Shown in pieces: positions 1 to 8,684 of a stretch of 37,784 nucleotides of DNA. The position numbers and the translations under genes are program-made. Numbering within the stretch: the first letter of the stretch is position 1; each line of letters starts with the position of its first letter. The notes beneath the pieces were generated by a model. That model was not told the DNA's origin. It was given only the letters and a program-made list of their open reading frames with translations, and did not search any database. The stretch spans positions 1 to 37,784 of the forward strand of contig JAURQI010000143.1 in NCBI GenBank assembly GCA_030836155.1. Reading direction: 5' to 3'. This DNA comes from Crocinitomix sp. (GTDB taxonomy: Bacteria > Bacteroidota > Bacteroidia > Flavobacteriales_D > Crocinitomicaceae).

Positions 1-1020
1 ACCATTAATCCGATTGACAAAATCTTTTGTTCGCTTCTCTTGATCTTCGTAAAATCCAGGTTCTAAACATTTTTTTAATTGAGCTATTCCAGCCGCCATA
101 GCTACTGGATTTCCGCTTAGTGTTCCTGCTTGGTATACATCCCCAAGTGGTGATACGTGCCCCATAATTTCATTGGAAGCGCCATAAGCGCCAACCGGTA
201 AACCACCTCCGATAATTTTTCCGTACGTGATAATGTCCGGTTGAATATCGTATAGTTCCGCTGCGCCAGCAAAACCGACACGGAATCCCGAAATCACCTC
301 ATCAAAAAAGAGTAGGATCCCATTATCAGTGCACAACTTCCGCAAAGTCTGTAAATAAGAACGCTCTTGCACCAATAGCCCGTTGTTGGCTGGAATTGGT
401 TCAATGATGACACAGGCAATCTCATCACTATAATCAGTAATACATTGTTCAAGGGCTTCAACGTCATTTAAAGGTAAAACCAATGTCTCAGAAGAAAAAG
501 CTTCTGGTACTCCAGCAGAAGATGAGGTTCCAAATGTCACCAATCCAGACCCCGCTTTAACCAATAAAGAGTCAACATGTCCGTGATAACATCCTTCAAA
601 TTTTACAATTTTATCTCGACCTGTATATCCTCTAGCTAATCGAACGCCAGACATGACAGCTTCCGTTCCAGAGCTCACAAATCGAACTTTTTCGATATAT
701 GGATTATTTTCAATAATCAATTGCCCCAATTCATTTTCAAGAACTGTCGGTGCTCCAAAGGAAGTTCCATTGACCAATGCATTTTGAATCGAATTTCTAA
801 CATCTGGATGATTATGCCCATGAATAAGCGGACCCCAACTGCAACAAAAATCGATAAATTCATTACCATCTTCATCCCAAATACGGCAACCATCTCCTTT
901 TTTGATAAATAAAGGTGGGCCTTCAACCGACTTAAAAGCACGTACGGGTGAATTAACACCTCCCGGGAATAAGCCTTTTGCAATTTCGAATAGTTCTTTA
1001 GAATTTTTTCTGGAGATCAT
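1..1020 (-). CDS. hemL: Glutamate-1-semialdehyde 2,1-aminomutase, 3' end cut by window edge
   Basis: HemL converts glutamate-1-semialdehyde to 5-aminolevulinate, the tetrapyrrole precursor, in the cytoplasm using PLP. My translation from the ATG at 1020-1018 gives 340 codons open to base 1. Family members are about 425-430 residues, so roughly 90 C-terminal residues lie outside the window. Visible motifs are the N-terminal LFPGGVNSPVRAF, the phosphate-binding SSGTEAVMSGVRLARG, the PLP aspartate in FFDEVISGFRVGF, and the Schiff-base lysine in TYGKIIGGGLPVGAYG. All key residues seen are intact. It diverges from kynU with only 83 bp between the start codons. The family call is certain; only the C-terminus is unseen. 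Confidence 0.96.
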   Translation of the reverse strand, partial: MISRKNSKELFEIAKGLFPGGVNSPVRAFKSVEGPPLFIKKGDGCRIWDEDGNEFIDFCCSWGPLIHGHNHPDVRNSIQNALVNGTSFGAPTVLENELGQLIIENNPYIEKVRFVSSGTEAVMSGVRLARGYTGRDKIVKFEGCYHGHVDSLLVKAGSGLVTFGTSSSAGVPEAFSSETLVLPLNDVEALEQCITDYSDEIACVIIEPIPANNGLLVQERSYLQTLRKLCTDNGILLFFDEVISGFRVGFAGAAELYDIQPDIITYGKIIGGGLPVGAYGASNEIMGHVSPLGDVYQAGTLSGNPVAMAAGIAQLKKCLEPGFYEDQEKRTKDFVNRING

Positions 1021-1040
1021 AAGTATTTTATCAATGTTCG

Positions 1041-1048
1041 TATCTTTG
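1041..1048 (+). promoter_or_regulatory. Possible -7 box for kynU
   Basis: TATCTTTG matches the Bacteroidota -7 consensus TAnnTTTG and lies 55 bp before the kynU start. No TTTG is seen at the expected -33 spacing, so this is a half-site call only. Confidence 0.3.
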
Positions 1049-1086
1049 AATAAATGATGACAACGATCTAATTTCGTTTCACAGTG

Positions 1087-1118
1087 CAAAATTATAACAA
1101 ACAATGGTAGCATACAAA
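1087..1118 (-). promoter_or_regulatory. Predicted hemL promoter
   Basis: Read on the minus strand this is TTTG, a 20-bp spacer, then TAATTTTG (1094-1087), a full match to the Bacteroidota sigma factor consensus TTTG-N19-21-TAnnTTTG. Transcription would start near 1080, giving a leader of about 60 nt. The -33 box and most of the spacer lie inside the first codons of the divergent kynU gene (start 1104), so transcription of one gene could interfere with the other. Confidence 0.55.
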
Positions 1119-2387
1119 AGTTCGATCGAATACGCGCAAGAACAAGATGAAAATGATCCCTTACGCGCTTATCGTGAAAAGTTTCACATCCCCGTAATCA
1201 ATGGCATTGAGACGGTTTATTTTACCGGAAATTCACTTGGACTTCAGCCAAAATCAGTAAAAAATTACTTGGATGAAGAATTAGAAGCTTGGAAGAATTG
1301 GGGTGTTGAAGGTCATTTTGAGGCCAAAAGACCTTGGTTTTCCTACCACGAGTTTTTGACAGATAAAATTGCGCGCGTTGTTGGTGCAAAGCCGATTGAG
1401 GTGGTGGTGACCCACAGTTTAACCACCAACCTTCATTTAATGATGGTTTCTTTTTACCAACCTAAAGGTGAACGTTATAAAATCATATGCGAAAAGAAAG
1501 CGTTTCCATCGGATCAATATGCATTAGAATCGCAAGCACGTTTTCATGGTTATGATCCTTCTGATGCGATTATTGAGGTTGGTCCTCGACCAGGTGAACA
1601 TTTGATTCATGAGGAAGATATTGTCAGAGCAATCGAAGAGGCGGGTGATTCACTCGCAATGGTCATGATCGGTGGAGTAAATTACTACAGTGGTCAATTA
1701 TTTGATATGAAACGTATAACAGAAGCCGGCCATAAAGTTGGGGCCTATGTTGGTTTTGATTTAGCGCATGCCGCTGGAAATGTAAAGCTAGAACTACACG
1801 CCTGGGGTGTTGATTTTGCTGCATGGTGTTCATATAAATACTTAAACTCTAGTCCTGGTGGTGTATCAGGCATGTTTGTGCACGAAAGACATGCAAATAA
1901 CAAAGAATTACCGAGGTTTTCAGGCTGGTGGGGACACGATAAGGATACACGATTTTTAATGGAGCCCGGATTTAACCCAATGCCTGGAGCAGAAGGTTGG
2001 CAATTGAGTAATGCGCCTGTTTTAGGTATGGCAGCTCATTTAGCTTCTTTAGATCTTTTTGATGAAGTTGGGATGGATGCCTTGATTGAAAAACGCAGAA
2101 AACTGACCGATTATTTAGAGTTTGTTATCGAGGCAATTTCGGAGCGAAATAAAGACCGTTGCGAATTTGAAATCATTACTCCAAAAGAGCAAGAAAGACG
2201 TGGTGCACAATTATCTATTCTTTCACACGGAATGGGGAAAACATTATTTGACGCCATCACAAAAGAAGGTGTCATTGCTGATTGGCGTGAGCCGAATGTG
2301 ATTCGCATTGCTCCAGTTCCTTTATATAATTCATTTGAGGATGTCTATCGTTTTGGTACTATCCTGGAAAAAGCAATTCAGGCATGA
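1104..2387 (+). CDS. kynU: Kynureninase
   Basis: KynU is a PLP enzyme that cleaves kynurenine to anthranilate, or 3-hydroxykynurenine to 3-hydroxyanthranilate, releasing alanine. The 427-residue product has normal family length. Motifs seen: TGNSLGLQPKSV near residue 42, FDLAHAAGN with the PLP aspartate and histidine, and the Schiff-base lysine in WCSYKYLNSSPGG, which I place at residue 245. The C-terminal domain ends in REPNVIRIAPVPLYNSFEDV, typical of the family. It opens a co-directional group with the next three genes, and its TGA overlaps the ATG of the next gene (ATGA). With kmo two genes on, the preferred substrate is probably 3-hydroxykynurenine (inference). Confidence 0.95.
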   Translation: MVAYKSSIEYAQEQDENDPLRAYREKFHIPVINGIETVYFTGNSLGLQPKSVKNYLDEELEAWKNWGVEGHFEAKRPWFSYHEFLTDKIARVVGAKPIEVVVTHSLTTNLHLMMVSFYQPKGERYKIICEKKAFPSDQYALESQARFHGYDPSDAIIEVGPRPGEHLIHEEDIVRAIEEAGDSLAMVMIGGVNYYSGQLFDMKRITEAGHKVGAYVGFDLAHAAGNVKLELHAWGVDFAAWCSYKYLNSSPGGVSGMFVHERHANNKELPRFSGWWGHDKDTRFLMEPGFNPMPGAEGWQLSNAPVLGMAAHLASLDLFDEVGMDALIEKRRKLTDYLEFVIEAISERNKDRCEFEIITPKEQERRGAQLSILSHGMGKTLFDAITKEGVIADWREPNVIRIAPVPLYNSFEDVYRFGTILEKAIQA

Positions 2388-2608
2388 TCGAAACCTACGA
2401 TCCGGATATAGTCAACATCTACTTGAACGGTGCTGCAACAGAAGCGATGCCCATGATGAAACTAATGTCTCAAGTAATTGTTATACTCATTGTAGGTATT
2501 TTTTTATGGCGTATTAGTGCGGTATTTAACCGGAAACGAAAAGAACGCCACGAAGCTATTTTTAGAAAATCACGTTTCCAGCAACACTGGAAAAGAACAA
2601 AATATTAA
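2384..2608 (+). CDS. Small single-helix membrane protein between kynU and kmo
   Basis: I do not recognise a family. The 74-residue product has an acidic N-terminal part, one hydrophobic segment at about residues 28-47 (core VIVILIVGIFLWRI), then a strongly basic tail rich in Arg and Lys. By the positive-inside rule the tail should be cytoplasmic. The start is well fixed: ATG overlaps the kynU stop as ATGA, a sign of translational coupling, and the stop lies 3 bp before the kmo ATG. This placement argues that it is a real gene. A role in tethering the pathway enzymes to the membrane or in regulating them is only a guess. Confidence 0.68.
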   Translation: MIETYDPDIVNIYLNGAATEAMPMMKLMSQVIVILIVGIFLWRISAVFNRKRKERHEAIFRKSRFQQHWKRTKY

Positions 2609-2611
2609 ACC

Positions 2612-3958
2612 ATGGAAAAAAGTGCAATTATTGTTGGAGCTGGACTAGTTGGTTCATTATGGGCCGTTTATCTTTCAAAAGCAGGTTATAAAGTAACCAT
2701 CTATGAAAGACGTCCGGATATTCGAAAAGCTGAAATTTCTGCAGGAAAATCAATTAACCTGGCCTTGTCGGTTCGCGGTTGGACAGCCTTAAAAGGCGTT
2801 GGTGTAGAAAACGAAGTGGATGAAATTGCCATTCCAATGCACGGCCGAATCATGCACGACACAACGGGTGAAACGACTTATCAACCTTATGGAAAAGAGG
2901 GGCAAGCCATATACTCTGTTTCAAGGGGCGGTCTAAACGCGCGTATGATGAACATTGCCGAAGAAAAAGGCAATGCAAAGATTCATTATAATAAACAATG
3001 TATTGACGCTGACTTAGAAGCTGGTATCGTTTATTTGAAAGATTCAGAAACAGGTGAAGAATTTAAAGATCAAGCAGATGTTGTGTTTGCTTGTGATGGT
3101 GCTTTTTCTGCGGTGCGCTACAATGCCATGCAGAAAACGGATCGTTTCGATTATAAGCAAGATTATATTGATGATGGTTATCGTGAGTTATTGCTTCCGG
3201 CTAATGATGATGGTTCTTATCGTTTAGATAAAAATGCTTTGCATATATGGCCAAGAGGTCGTTTTATGTTAATTGCATTACCAAATGAAGATGGAAGTTT
3301 TACTTGCACTTTATTTATGCCTTTTGAAGGTGAAAATTCATTTGAAACATTAAAAGCAGATGCTGACGTGGATCGATTCTTTAAAGAAACTTTCCCTGAT
3401 TTTTATGAAATCTGTCCAAATTTAATTGAAAGTTGGCATGATCATCCTTTATCGTCGCTGGCTATTGTTCGGTGCTATCCATGGACAAATGGCAAGTTTG
3501 CCTTAATGGGTGATGCGGCACATGCCACTGTTCCTTTTTATGGGCAAGGTATGAATGGTGGATTTGAAGATTGTACGGTCATGGCTTCATTAATGGAAAA
3601 ACACAATGAGGATTGGCCGGCAGTATTTGCCGAATATCAAAAACAACGCAAACCTGATGGCGATGCCTTGCAAGATTTATCGGTACACAATTATTATGTG
3701 ATGCGTGATTATGTAGCTGACCCTCAATTTTTATTGCAAAAGAAAATAGAGGCTCGTTTTAATGAGATGTACCCAAATAAATGGTTGCCGTTATATAGCC
3801 AAGTCTCTTTCTCTAATATTCGCTATTCTGATGCTTGGAATGCCGGAATGCACCAGGATGCTATCATGAAAAAAGTAATGGATCGTCCTGACATAGCATC
3901 TGTATGGGATTCAAAAGAAGTGGAAGAGCATATTTTGGAACTTCTGGAAAAAGCTTAA
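2612..3958 (+). CDS. kmo: Kynurenine 3-monooxygenase
   Basis: This FAD-dependent hydroxylase converts L-kynurenine to 3-hydroxykynurenine with NADPH and O2. The 448-residue protein begins with the Rossmann motif GAGLVGS (GxGxxG at residues 9-14) followed by the acidic strand end YERRPD. The FAD-binding motif GDAAHATVPFYGQGMN starts at residue 300. Conserved KMO features include the Arg-rich stretch after the Rossmann fold (SAGKSINLALSVRGW) and the C-terminal region after LPLYSQVSFSNIRY. It lies 3 bp behind the 74-residue membrane-protein gene and is followed 9 bp later by an exported-protein gene, so all four are probably one transcript. It feeds KynU, giving 3-hydroxyanthranilate. Confidence 0.95.
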   Translation: MEKSAIIVGAGLVGSLWAVYLSKAGYKVTIYERRPDIRKAEISAGKSINLALSVRGWTALKGVGVENEVDEIAIPMHGRIMHDTTGETTYQPYGKEGQAIYSVSRGGLNARMMNIAEEKGNAKIHYNKQCIDADLEAGIVYLKDSETGEEFKDQADVVFACDGAFSAVRYNAMQKTDRFDYKQDYIDDGYRELLLPANDDGSYRLDKNALHIWPRGRFMLIALPNEDGSFTCTLFMPFEGENSFETLKADADVDRFFKETFPDFYEICPNLIESWHDHPLSSLAIVRCYPWTNGKFALMGDAAHATVPFYGQGMNGGFEDCTVMASLMEKHNEDWPAVFAEYQKQRKPDGDALQDLSVHNYYVMRDYVADPQFLLQKKIEARFNEMYPNKWLPLYSQVSFSNIRYSDAWNAGMHQDAIMKKVMDRPDIASVWDSKEVEEHILELLEKA

Positions 3959-3967
3959 ATTAGTCGT

Positions 3968-4816
3968 ATGCATTTAAAAACGGTATGGATGATCGTTCTG
4001 CTTTTTGGAGCAGGACAAGGATTTACTCAGATTGGGTCAGACTTTGAAAAAAGAAACACCCGAAAAAAGAATGATAGCCCTTTTTCAGAATCAAAAAACT
4101 GGGGTTGGTTAATTTGGAGTGAAAACGCAAGTCATTACCGTCCGATCGGTTGGCACGTTGATCTTGGAGTCACCTATATGGCTGGCAATAATTCGAATGA
4201 TGAGGAGCAGGATTATGATTTAACCACTACCGGATTGCCAGGTTATTATTTGGAAGGCGGAATGGAACACCTCTTTCGTAAAAAGAATAAAATCGTACAT
4301 TATTTTGATTGGGGCTTGGGCGTAAAGCACTTTGGTGGTCAAGAGAAATATGAACTCGGTGATGTTAAAGACCGCGGTAGCTTAAATTTCGGTTCCGCTT
4401 TTTTGCGAGCTGGTATTCACAATGTCTGGCAAATCTCGAAGTATAACTTTATTGATCAGTCGATTGGTTTTAATGTAGATTATCGCATTTATGGAGGGAA
4501 AGACAAGCAGGCAGAAGGTAAATACCTCTCACCACTCGCATCCACTAACCAAGATAAATTGGTCGGTCAATTGCATTATACACTCGGTTTTGGAATCAAA
4601 ATGCAGGATGGTTTATTTATCGTGCCAACGGTACAAGCACCAGTGCTCACATTCCTAAATTTTACTAACTTTAATCCATCTCATTATTGGTTTAACAGTC
4701 GCTATCAACCGGTTATTTTTACAATTAAATTAGCATGGTTATGGCCAAAATCAGGATGTCCTAAAGTATTCGACGCGGATGGTGAGAGGCAATCTGAACA
4801 ATTTCAAATGCAGTAG
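3968..4816 (+). CDS. Exported protein of unknown function, possibly outer membrane
   Basis: No family recognised. The 282-residue product starts with a signal peptide (hydrophobic stretch VWMIVLLFGAGQGF, likely cleavage after FTQ). The rest is rich in aromatic and glycine residues in alternating patterns (WHVDLGVTYMAG, HYFDWGLGVKHFGG, LHYTLGFGIKMQDGLFIVPT), which resembles strands of a small outer-membrane beta-barrel. The end is less barrel-like (KSGCPKVFDADGERQ...). It begins 9 bp after kmo and is probably cotranscribed, but no functional link to kynurenine metabolism can be seen. The next 420 bp hold no gene. Confidence 0.7.
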   Translation: MHLKTVWMIVLLFGAGQGFTQIGSDFEKRNTRKKNDSPFSESKNWGWLIWSENASHYRPIGWHVDLGVTYMAGNNSNDEEQDYDLTTTGLPGYYLEGGMEHLFRKKNKIVHYFDWGLGVKHFGGQEKYELGDVKDRGSLNFGSAFLRAGIHNVWQISKYNFIDQSIGFNVDYRIYGGKDKQAEGKYLSPLASTNQDKLVGQLHYTLGFGIKMQDGLFIVPTVQAPVLTFLNFTNFNPSHYWFNSRYQPVIFTIKLAWLWPKSGCPKVFDADGERQSEQFQMQ

Positions 4817-4991
4817 TTTTGAAAGTTACGGTTCAAAACGAAGAATCGAAGTATTAGTTCACATCTATCTTCTCATATTGATGGATTACAAATCTTTAGC
4901 GACTTAGAAGTTTCACAGTGTTGAAAATCCTGCACTGCACGAGGTAACAAACCAAGCGGATCGAGGTCATGAATTCACACATTTAAACATG

Positions 4992-5173
4992 GTTGGCTTT
5001 GCTAACAGCACAGCTACTCCGCAGCCAACGAAATGCGCACGAATGGACACGTGTATCTAAATACTCACGAACCTTTTTAAAAACGATCCGCACGCATTGC
5101 GCTGCGCTAAATGCGTGCGAGGAGAGGAGCAGCAGCACTTCCGCACTGTAGCCAACGAAATGCACGCGAGTAT
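4992..5173. repeat. Cluster of short direct and inverted repeats in a 470-bp gene-free gap
   Basis: The gap 4817-5288 has no convincing gene. Inside it the 14-mer AGCCAACGAAATGC occurs at 5023-5036 and again at 5150-5163, 127 bp apart, and the likeness extends on both sides (GCACGA/ACGCGA after it). GTTGGCT at 4992-4998 is the inverse of AGCCAAC at 5023-5029. A GC-rich perfect hairpin sits between the two direct copies. Local composition is more GC-rich than the flanking genes. A 90-residue minus-strand reading frame spans the region (5255-4983) but overlaps the terminator and lacks protein-like character. It may be a dispersed intergenic repeat of this lineage. Confidence 0.5.
5089..5119. 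repeat. Perfect 10-bp inverted repeat with GC-rich loop
   Basis: CGCACGCATT (5089-5098) and AATGCGTGCG (5110-5119) are exact inverse complements around an 11-nt loop that is itself partly self-complementary (GCGC-T-GCGC). There is no T-run on either side, so it does not look like an intrinsic terminator. Confidence 0.6.
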
Positions 5174-5236
5174 GATTGATCACAACAAACGTTGCTCTCT
5201 TCTTAATACTCTTTCCCTGCTTAAAAATCAGGGCAT

Positions 5237-5268
5237 AAAAAAACCCCGACCGCAAAGCGATCGGGGTT
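5237..5268 (-). terminator. Intrinsic terminator of the secreted PKD/CHU_C gene
   Basis: On the minus strand AACCCCGA and TCGGGGTT form an 8-bp stem continued by a T.G wobble and CGC/GCG around a TTT loop, followed by seven T (5243-5237). It lies 20 bp past the stop of the 5289-8651 gene. On the plus strand the wobble becomes a C-A mismatch, so it is built for the minus strand. Confidence 0.85.
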
Positions 5269-5288
5269 ATTATTATTTAAGCTGATGC

Positions 5289-8200
5289 TTACTTGGCAAC
5301 GGTTACGTTACCTTGTCCTGCGAGTTTCTCGCCGTTATCAGCTGTTGCTTCATATTTGTAGAAGTAAACACCGTCTGAAACAGGATCACCGTTCATATCG
5401 GTACCATCCCATCCGAGGTCAATGTCAGTGATTTCACCCACTTTCACTCCCCAACGGTTTACGATCACACAATAGAACTCCGAAATGGAAGCTGCATATT
5501 GCGAGAAGGTAAAGATGTCATTATTACCATCACCGTTTGGTGTAAAGATGTTGACATTAACGAACGTGATTGGCTCAAAGATCGTTAATGTTTTACACTC
5601 GGTATCACTACATCCGTTTTTGTTCTGCGCTGTCAAACAAACAACTACTTCATACGTTTGACCTTTTGGTCCGTAAATCGTATCTGGCATGAAGAAATAA
5701 TCTTCAATAATAAAGTAGTCTGCGTTCGCTGTATCTAAGTTCCAGAAGAATGTTGTATCAGCAAGTGGGTTATTCGGGTTAGCAAAATACAATGATGTAT
5801 TTTCAAATACCGCTTCAACCGGTGCTGTACCTTTTAAGTCTGCATTCAACTGATCAGAGATTACGTTAAAGTCTGCGATTGGATTTAATGAATCTACAGT
5901 AATCACTGTATCAATCATACATCCGTTATCATCTGTAACTGTTAGACGATAATCTCCAGGATTTCTACCACCCCAAGTCGAGTTATCTTCCGTATCTCCA
6001 TTTTGAAGATCTTCCCATAAGTAAGAAGGTGTACCTGTTCCTCCAGTTGCTCCACCATAAACTTGTCCGTTACCATTTTGGTAGCCATACAATCTACAGT
6101 AAGCAGGATCATAACCTAAATCACTTGTGAACAATAACTCAGCTGGTTCAGTCATTTCAATTTCAACCACATTTGAACATCCGCGTTCATCGTTGATTGT
6201 TAAAATGTATGTTCCGCCTGTTACATTAACTGAATCAGCTTCATATCCGTTTGGCACATCCGTTTCAGGAGCCCAGAAATAACTGATTGCATTGTTAATT
6301 GCTTCACCTTGTACCGAATCAATTACGATATATCCAGGATCACCATAACACAATGGCTCAACAACTCTGTAGTAAGGAATCAATGGTAGTGGGTCAGTTA
6401 ATACAACCGTCGCTAAAGCTGAACATCCTGAACCATCAACTACATTGATATAATACGTTCCTGCAGATAATGTATTCGCTGTGTTAGATCCATCTGCATT
6501 TAATACAGTTCCATCCTCGTCAGTGATTTCAATATCGAAAGTCCCACTTCCACCTTCAACGAATGCTGTGATTGATCCGTCAGAGAAACCTGTACACGTT
6601 GGATCGTTAAAGATCGCATCCAAGATCGGCTCTTCGTAAATAATGATTTCTTTCTCGAATGTTGAAGTACATCCATCATCTGTCGTTACAGTCAATGTGA
6701 TGATATACGTTCCAATTGCAGAGAATGTATGAGATGGATTCTCGTCTGTTGACGTTCCGTCTCCACCAAAATCCCAATCCCATGACGTAATTGTACCTGG
6801 AGCTGGAATAGTAGAGAAATCTACAAAATCAACTTCATTAATAATACAAGTACTTGCTAATCCATCTGCAGATGAAACACCATCCACTTCATATTCGAAA
6901 TCTGCTACTGGCTGAGGATAAACTTCTACAATAAATGTAGCCTCATCATCTGGACAAGGGTCCAAACCAGATACTGTATAAGTAAACTCATACGTTCCAC
7001 CTAATCCCGCAACTGTAAATTCACCTGTTGCTTCATTAAATTGTCCAGAGAAAGTTTCTTCTTCAAAAGATCCAGCCTCAGTAATGCCTTCAGTGATATA
7101 GTCATATAAGTCAACAATAACTCCTGACTCACCACAAAGGGCAATTGTTGTATCATCTCCAGCTACTCCAATACCACCAAACTCAAACTCGAGCTTAATA
7201 ACATCAAAACATCCATTAGCAGTATCACCAATCATCAACCATACATCATCATCTGGCCCCATTAATGGTCCTGTAAATTCAGGTTCAACCTGTCCAGCAC
7301 TATCAGGGAATTCTGACAAGAAGACAATATTTGGATCCTCCGTATCATTCACATCAGAGAACTCTAAAGTAGTAATGTCAAATTCTTCACATTGTGGTCC
7401 TGGATCAACGATTTCGATATCTGGACCTTCTGAGAATTGTACTACAATCGTTTTGGTGATCTCACCTTCTAAACAATCAGAAATCGGAACACCAGAAACA
7501 GTATACGTTGTTGTCTCATCCGGAGCAACTTCAATAGTTGGTCCGTCAGTTTCTGCATCTGGATCAAGAGGATCAGATGTCCAAGTCCAAACGTAATCTT
7601 CATCATTCGGTCCTTGAACCGTCAAAATTGCTGGGTTACCATTACAAGAAGTAACTGTATCCACAACAGGGTTACAAGAATTAATTACGCCACCGCCGAT
7701 ACCACCAGCAGATTCGTAATCGATATAATATAAACTTGAGAATGCACCTTCAACCGCGTCTTCACTTAATACAACAGCAAAAGTAAAGTTTAAGGTATCC
7801 GTGTCAGGAATGTCATCTTTATAAGCTAAAGAAATTGCAGCATCCGCTACAGAAACAGCTCCAACTGTTCCTTCTAGACCACCAGTTCCATTCCAGATAT
7901 CTTCACCATCACGGTTTGAGAAACCACCATGTGAAACACGGAATTTAGCTCCTAAACCACCAAATCCTAAATAAGAATCGTGAGGAACACCACTTTCAGC
8001 AGAAACTAATGCTTTCTGACAATCATCCGCTGGTTGCGATACAATTGTATTTGTAGTTGTATACGTACCACTAATTGGTTGATTGTTATCTGGATCCACA
8101 TTACGGTAGTAATATGCATCTACTAAATCAGCACCTGTATTATTAATGATCGTTACCTCCGTTGTATAGAAGGCATCACCAAGAATTAAGTGATAATCTA

Positions 8201-8651
8201 AAATTACTCTTACGCCTGTTACCGTCTCACCGGTCCAAGTTACGGTAATACAATCACCGATTAAAACCCAAGAAATTGGATTGTCTGGATCTGCGATAAT
8301 ATCATAAGCATTGTGTGCGTTACTATACTCGACACCATCAATTTTTAATCCCCACCCGTTTTCAGGAGTACCAGGCATAAAGAAGTCACCGTCCATACCA
8401 CCAGCTCCGTCTAACCAACCAGAATCATTCGGGTCAGCAACGAATCCGCAACGGTCTGCAGGTGCTCTTTGGTGAAAACCAAACGCACTTACGTCAGTAC
8501 CTTCTCGTCCACGTTCACCACTCACGGCAACGTTTACAAAATCCCCGATGAGGTATCCGTTCCCAAAATCCAACTGTCCATAAGAGAACATGGTTGTCAA
8601 GAACATCACAACCGTCAAAAGAGTTGTTTTTAAATGTTTCGTTAAATACAT
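5289..8651 (-). CDS. Large T9SS-secreted surface protein with PKD domain, SprB-like repeats and CHU_C tail
   Basis: The 1120-residue product has a signal peptide (about 1-26, ending FSYGQ). Residues 28-330 form a module I do not recognise. Ig-like stretches follow, then a PKD domain (motifs ITSWDWDFGGDGTSTDENPS, HTFSAIGTYIITLTV), and about three SprB-like repeats (PTCTGFSDGSITAFVEGGSG, LSAGTYYINVVDGSGC, NPGDYRLTVTDDNGC). The last 90 residues are a gliding-motility-associated C-terminal domain, the type B T9SS sorting signal (NIFTPNGDGNNDIF, VNRWGVKVGE, GWDGTDMNGDPVSDGVYFYK). It should therefore be exported by T9SS and fixed to, or released from, the cell surface. Codons are highly regular, suggesting good expression. 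It lies 33 bp downstream of a small secreted-protein gene and ends at a strong terminator. Confidence 0.9.
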   Translation of the reverse strand: MYLTKHLKTTLLTVVMFLTTMFSYGQLDFGNGYLIGDFVNVAVSGERGREGTDVSAFGFHQRAPADRCGFVADPNDSGWLDGAGGMDGDFFMPGTPENGWGLKIDGVEYSNAHNAYDIIADPDNPISWVLIGDCITVTWTGETVTGVRVILDYHLILGDAFYTTEVTIINNTGADLVDAYYYRNVDPDNNQPISGTYTTTNTIVSQPADDCQKALVSAESGVPHDSYLGFGGLGAKFRVSHGGFSNRDGEDIWNGTGGLEGTVGAVSVADAAISLAYKDDIPDTDTLNFTFAVVLSEDAVEGAFSSLYYIDYESAGGIGGGVINSCNPVVDTVTSCNGNPAILTVQGPNDEDYVWTWTSDPLDPDAETDGPTIEVAPDETTTYTVSGVPISDCLEGEITKTIVVQFSEGPDIEIVDPGPQCEEFDITTLEFSDVNDTEDPNIVFLSEFPDSAGQVEPEFTGPLMGPDDDVWLMIGDTANGCFDVIKLEFEFGGIGVAGDDTTIALCGESGVIVDLYDYITEGITEAGSFEEETFSGQFNEATGEFTVAGLGGTYEFTYTVSGLDPCPDDEATFIVEVYPQPVADFEYEVDGVSSADGLASTCIINEVDFVDFSTIPAPGTITSWDWDFGGDGTSTDENPSHTFSAIGTYIITLTVTTDDGCTSTFEKEIIIYEEPILDAIFNDPTCTGFSDGSITAFVEGGSGTFDIEITDEDGTVLNADGSNTANTLSAGTYYINVVDGSGCSALATVVLTDPLPLIPYYRVVEPLCYGDPGYIVIDSVQGEAINNAISYFWAPETDVPNGYEADSVNVTGGTYILTINDERGCSNVVEIEMTEPAELLFTSDLGYDPAYCRLYGYQNGNGQVYGGATGGTGTPSYLWEDLQNGDTEDNSTWGGRNPGDYRLTVTDDNGCMIDTVITVDSLNPIADFNVISDQLNADLKGTAPVEAVFENTSLYFANPNNPLADTTFFWNLDTANADYFIIEDYFFMPDTIYGPKGQTYEVVVCLTAQNKNGCSDTECKTLTIFEPITFVNVNIFTPNGDGNNDIFTFSQYAASISEFYCVIVNRWGVKVGEITDIDLGWDGTDMNGDPVSDGVYFYKYEATADNGEKLAGQGNVTVAK

Positions 8652-8684
8652 AGTATTGTTTTTATTTAAATTTTAAGATCTATC

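Noticed and set aside
4983-5255. 90-residue minus-strand reading frame in the 4817-5288 gap
   Set aside because: It overlaps the terminator, is made of the repeat/hairpin region, and its protein has no domain-like pattern; more likely non-coding repeat DNA.
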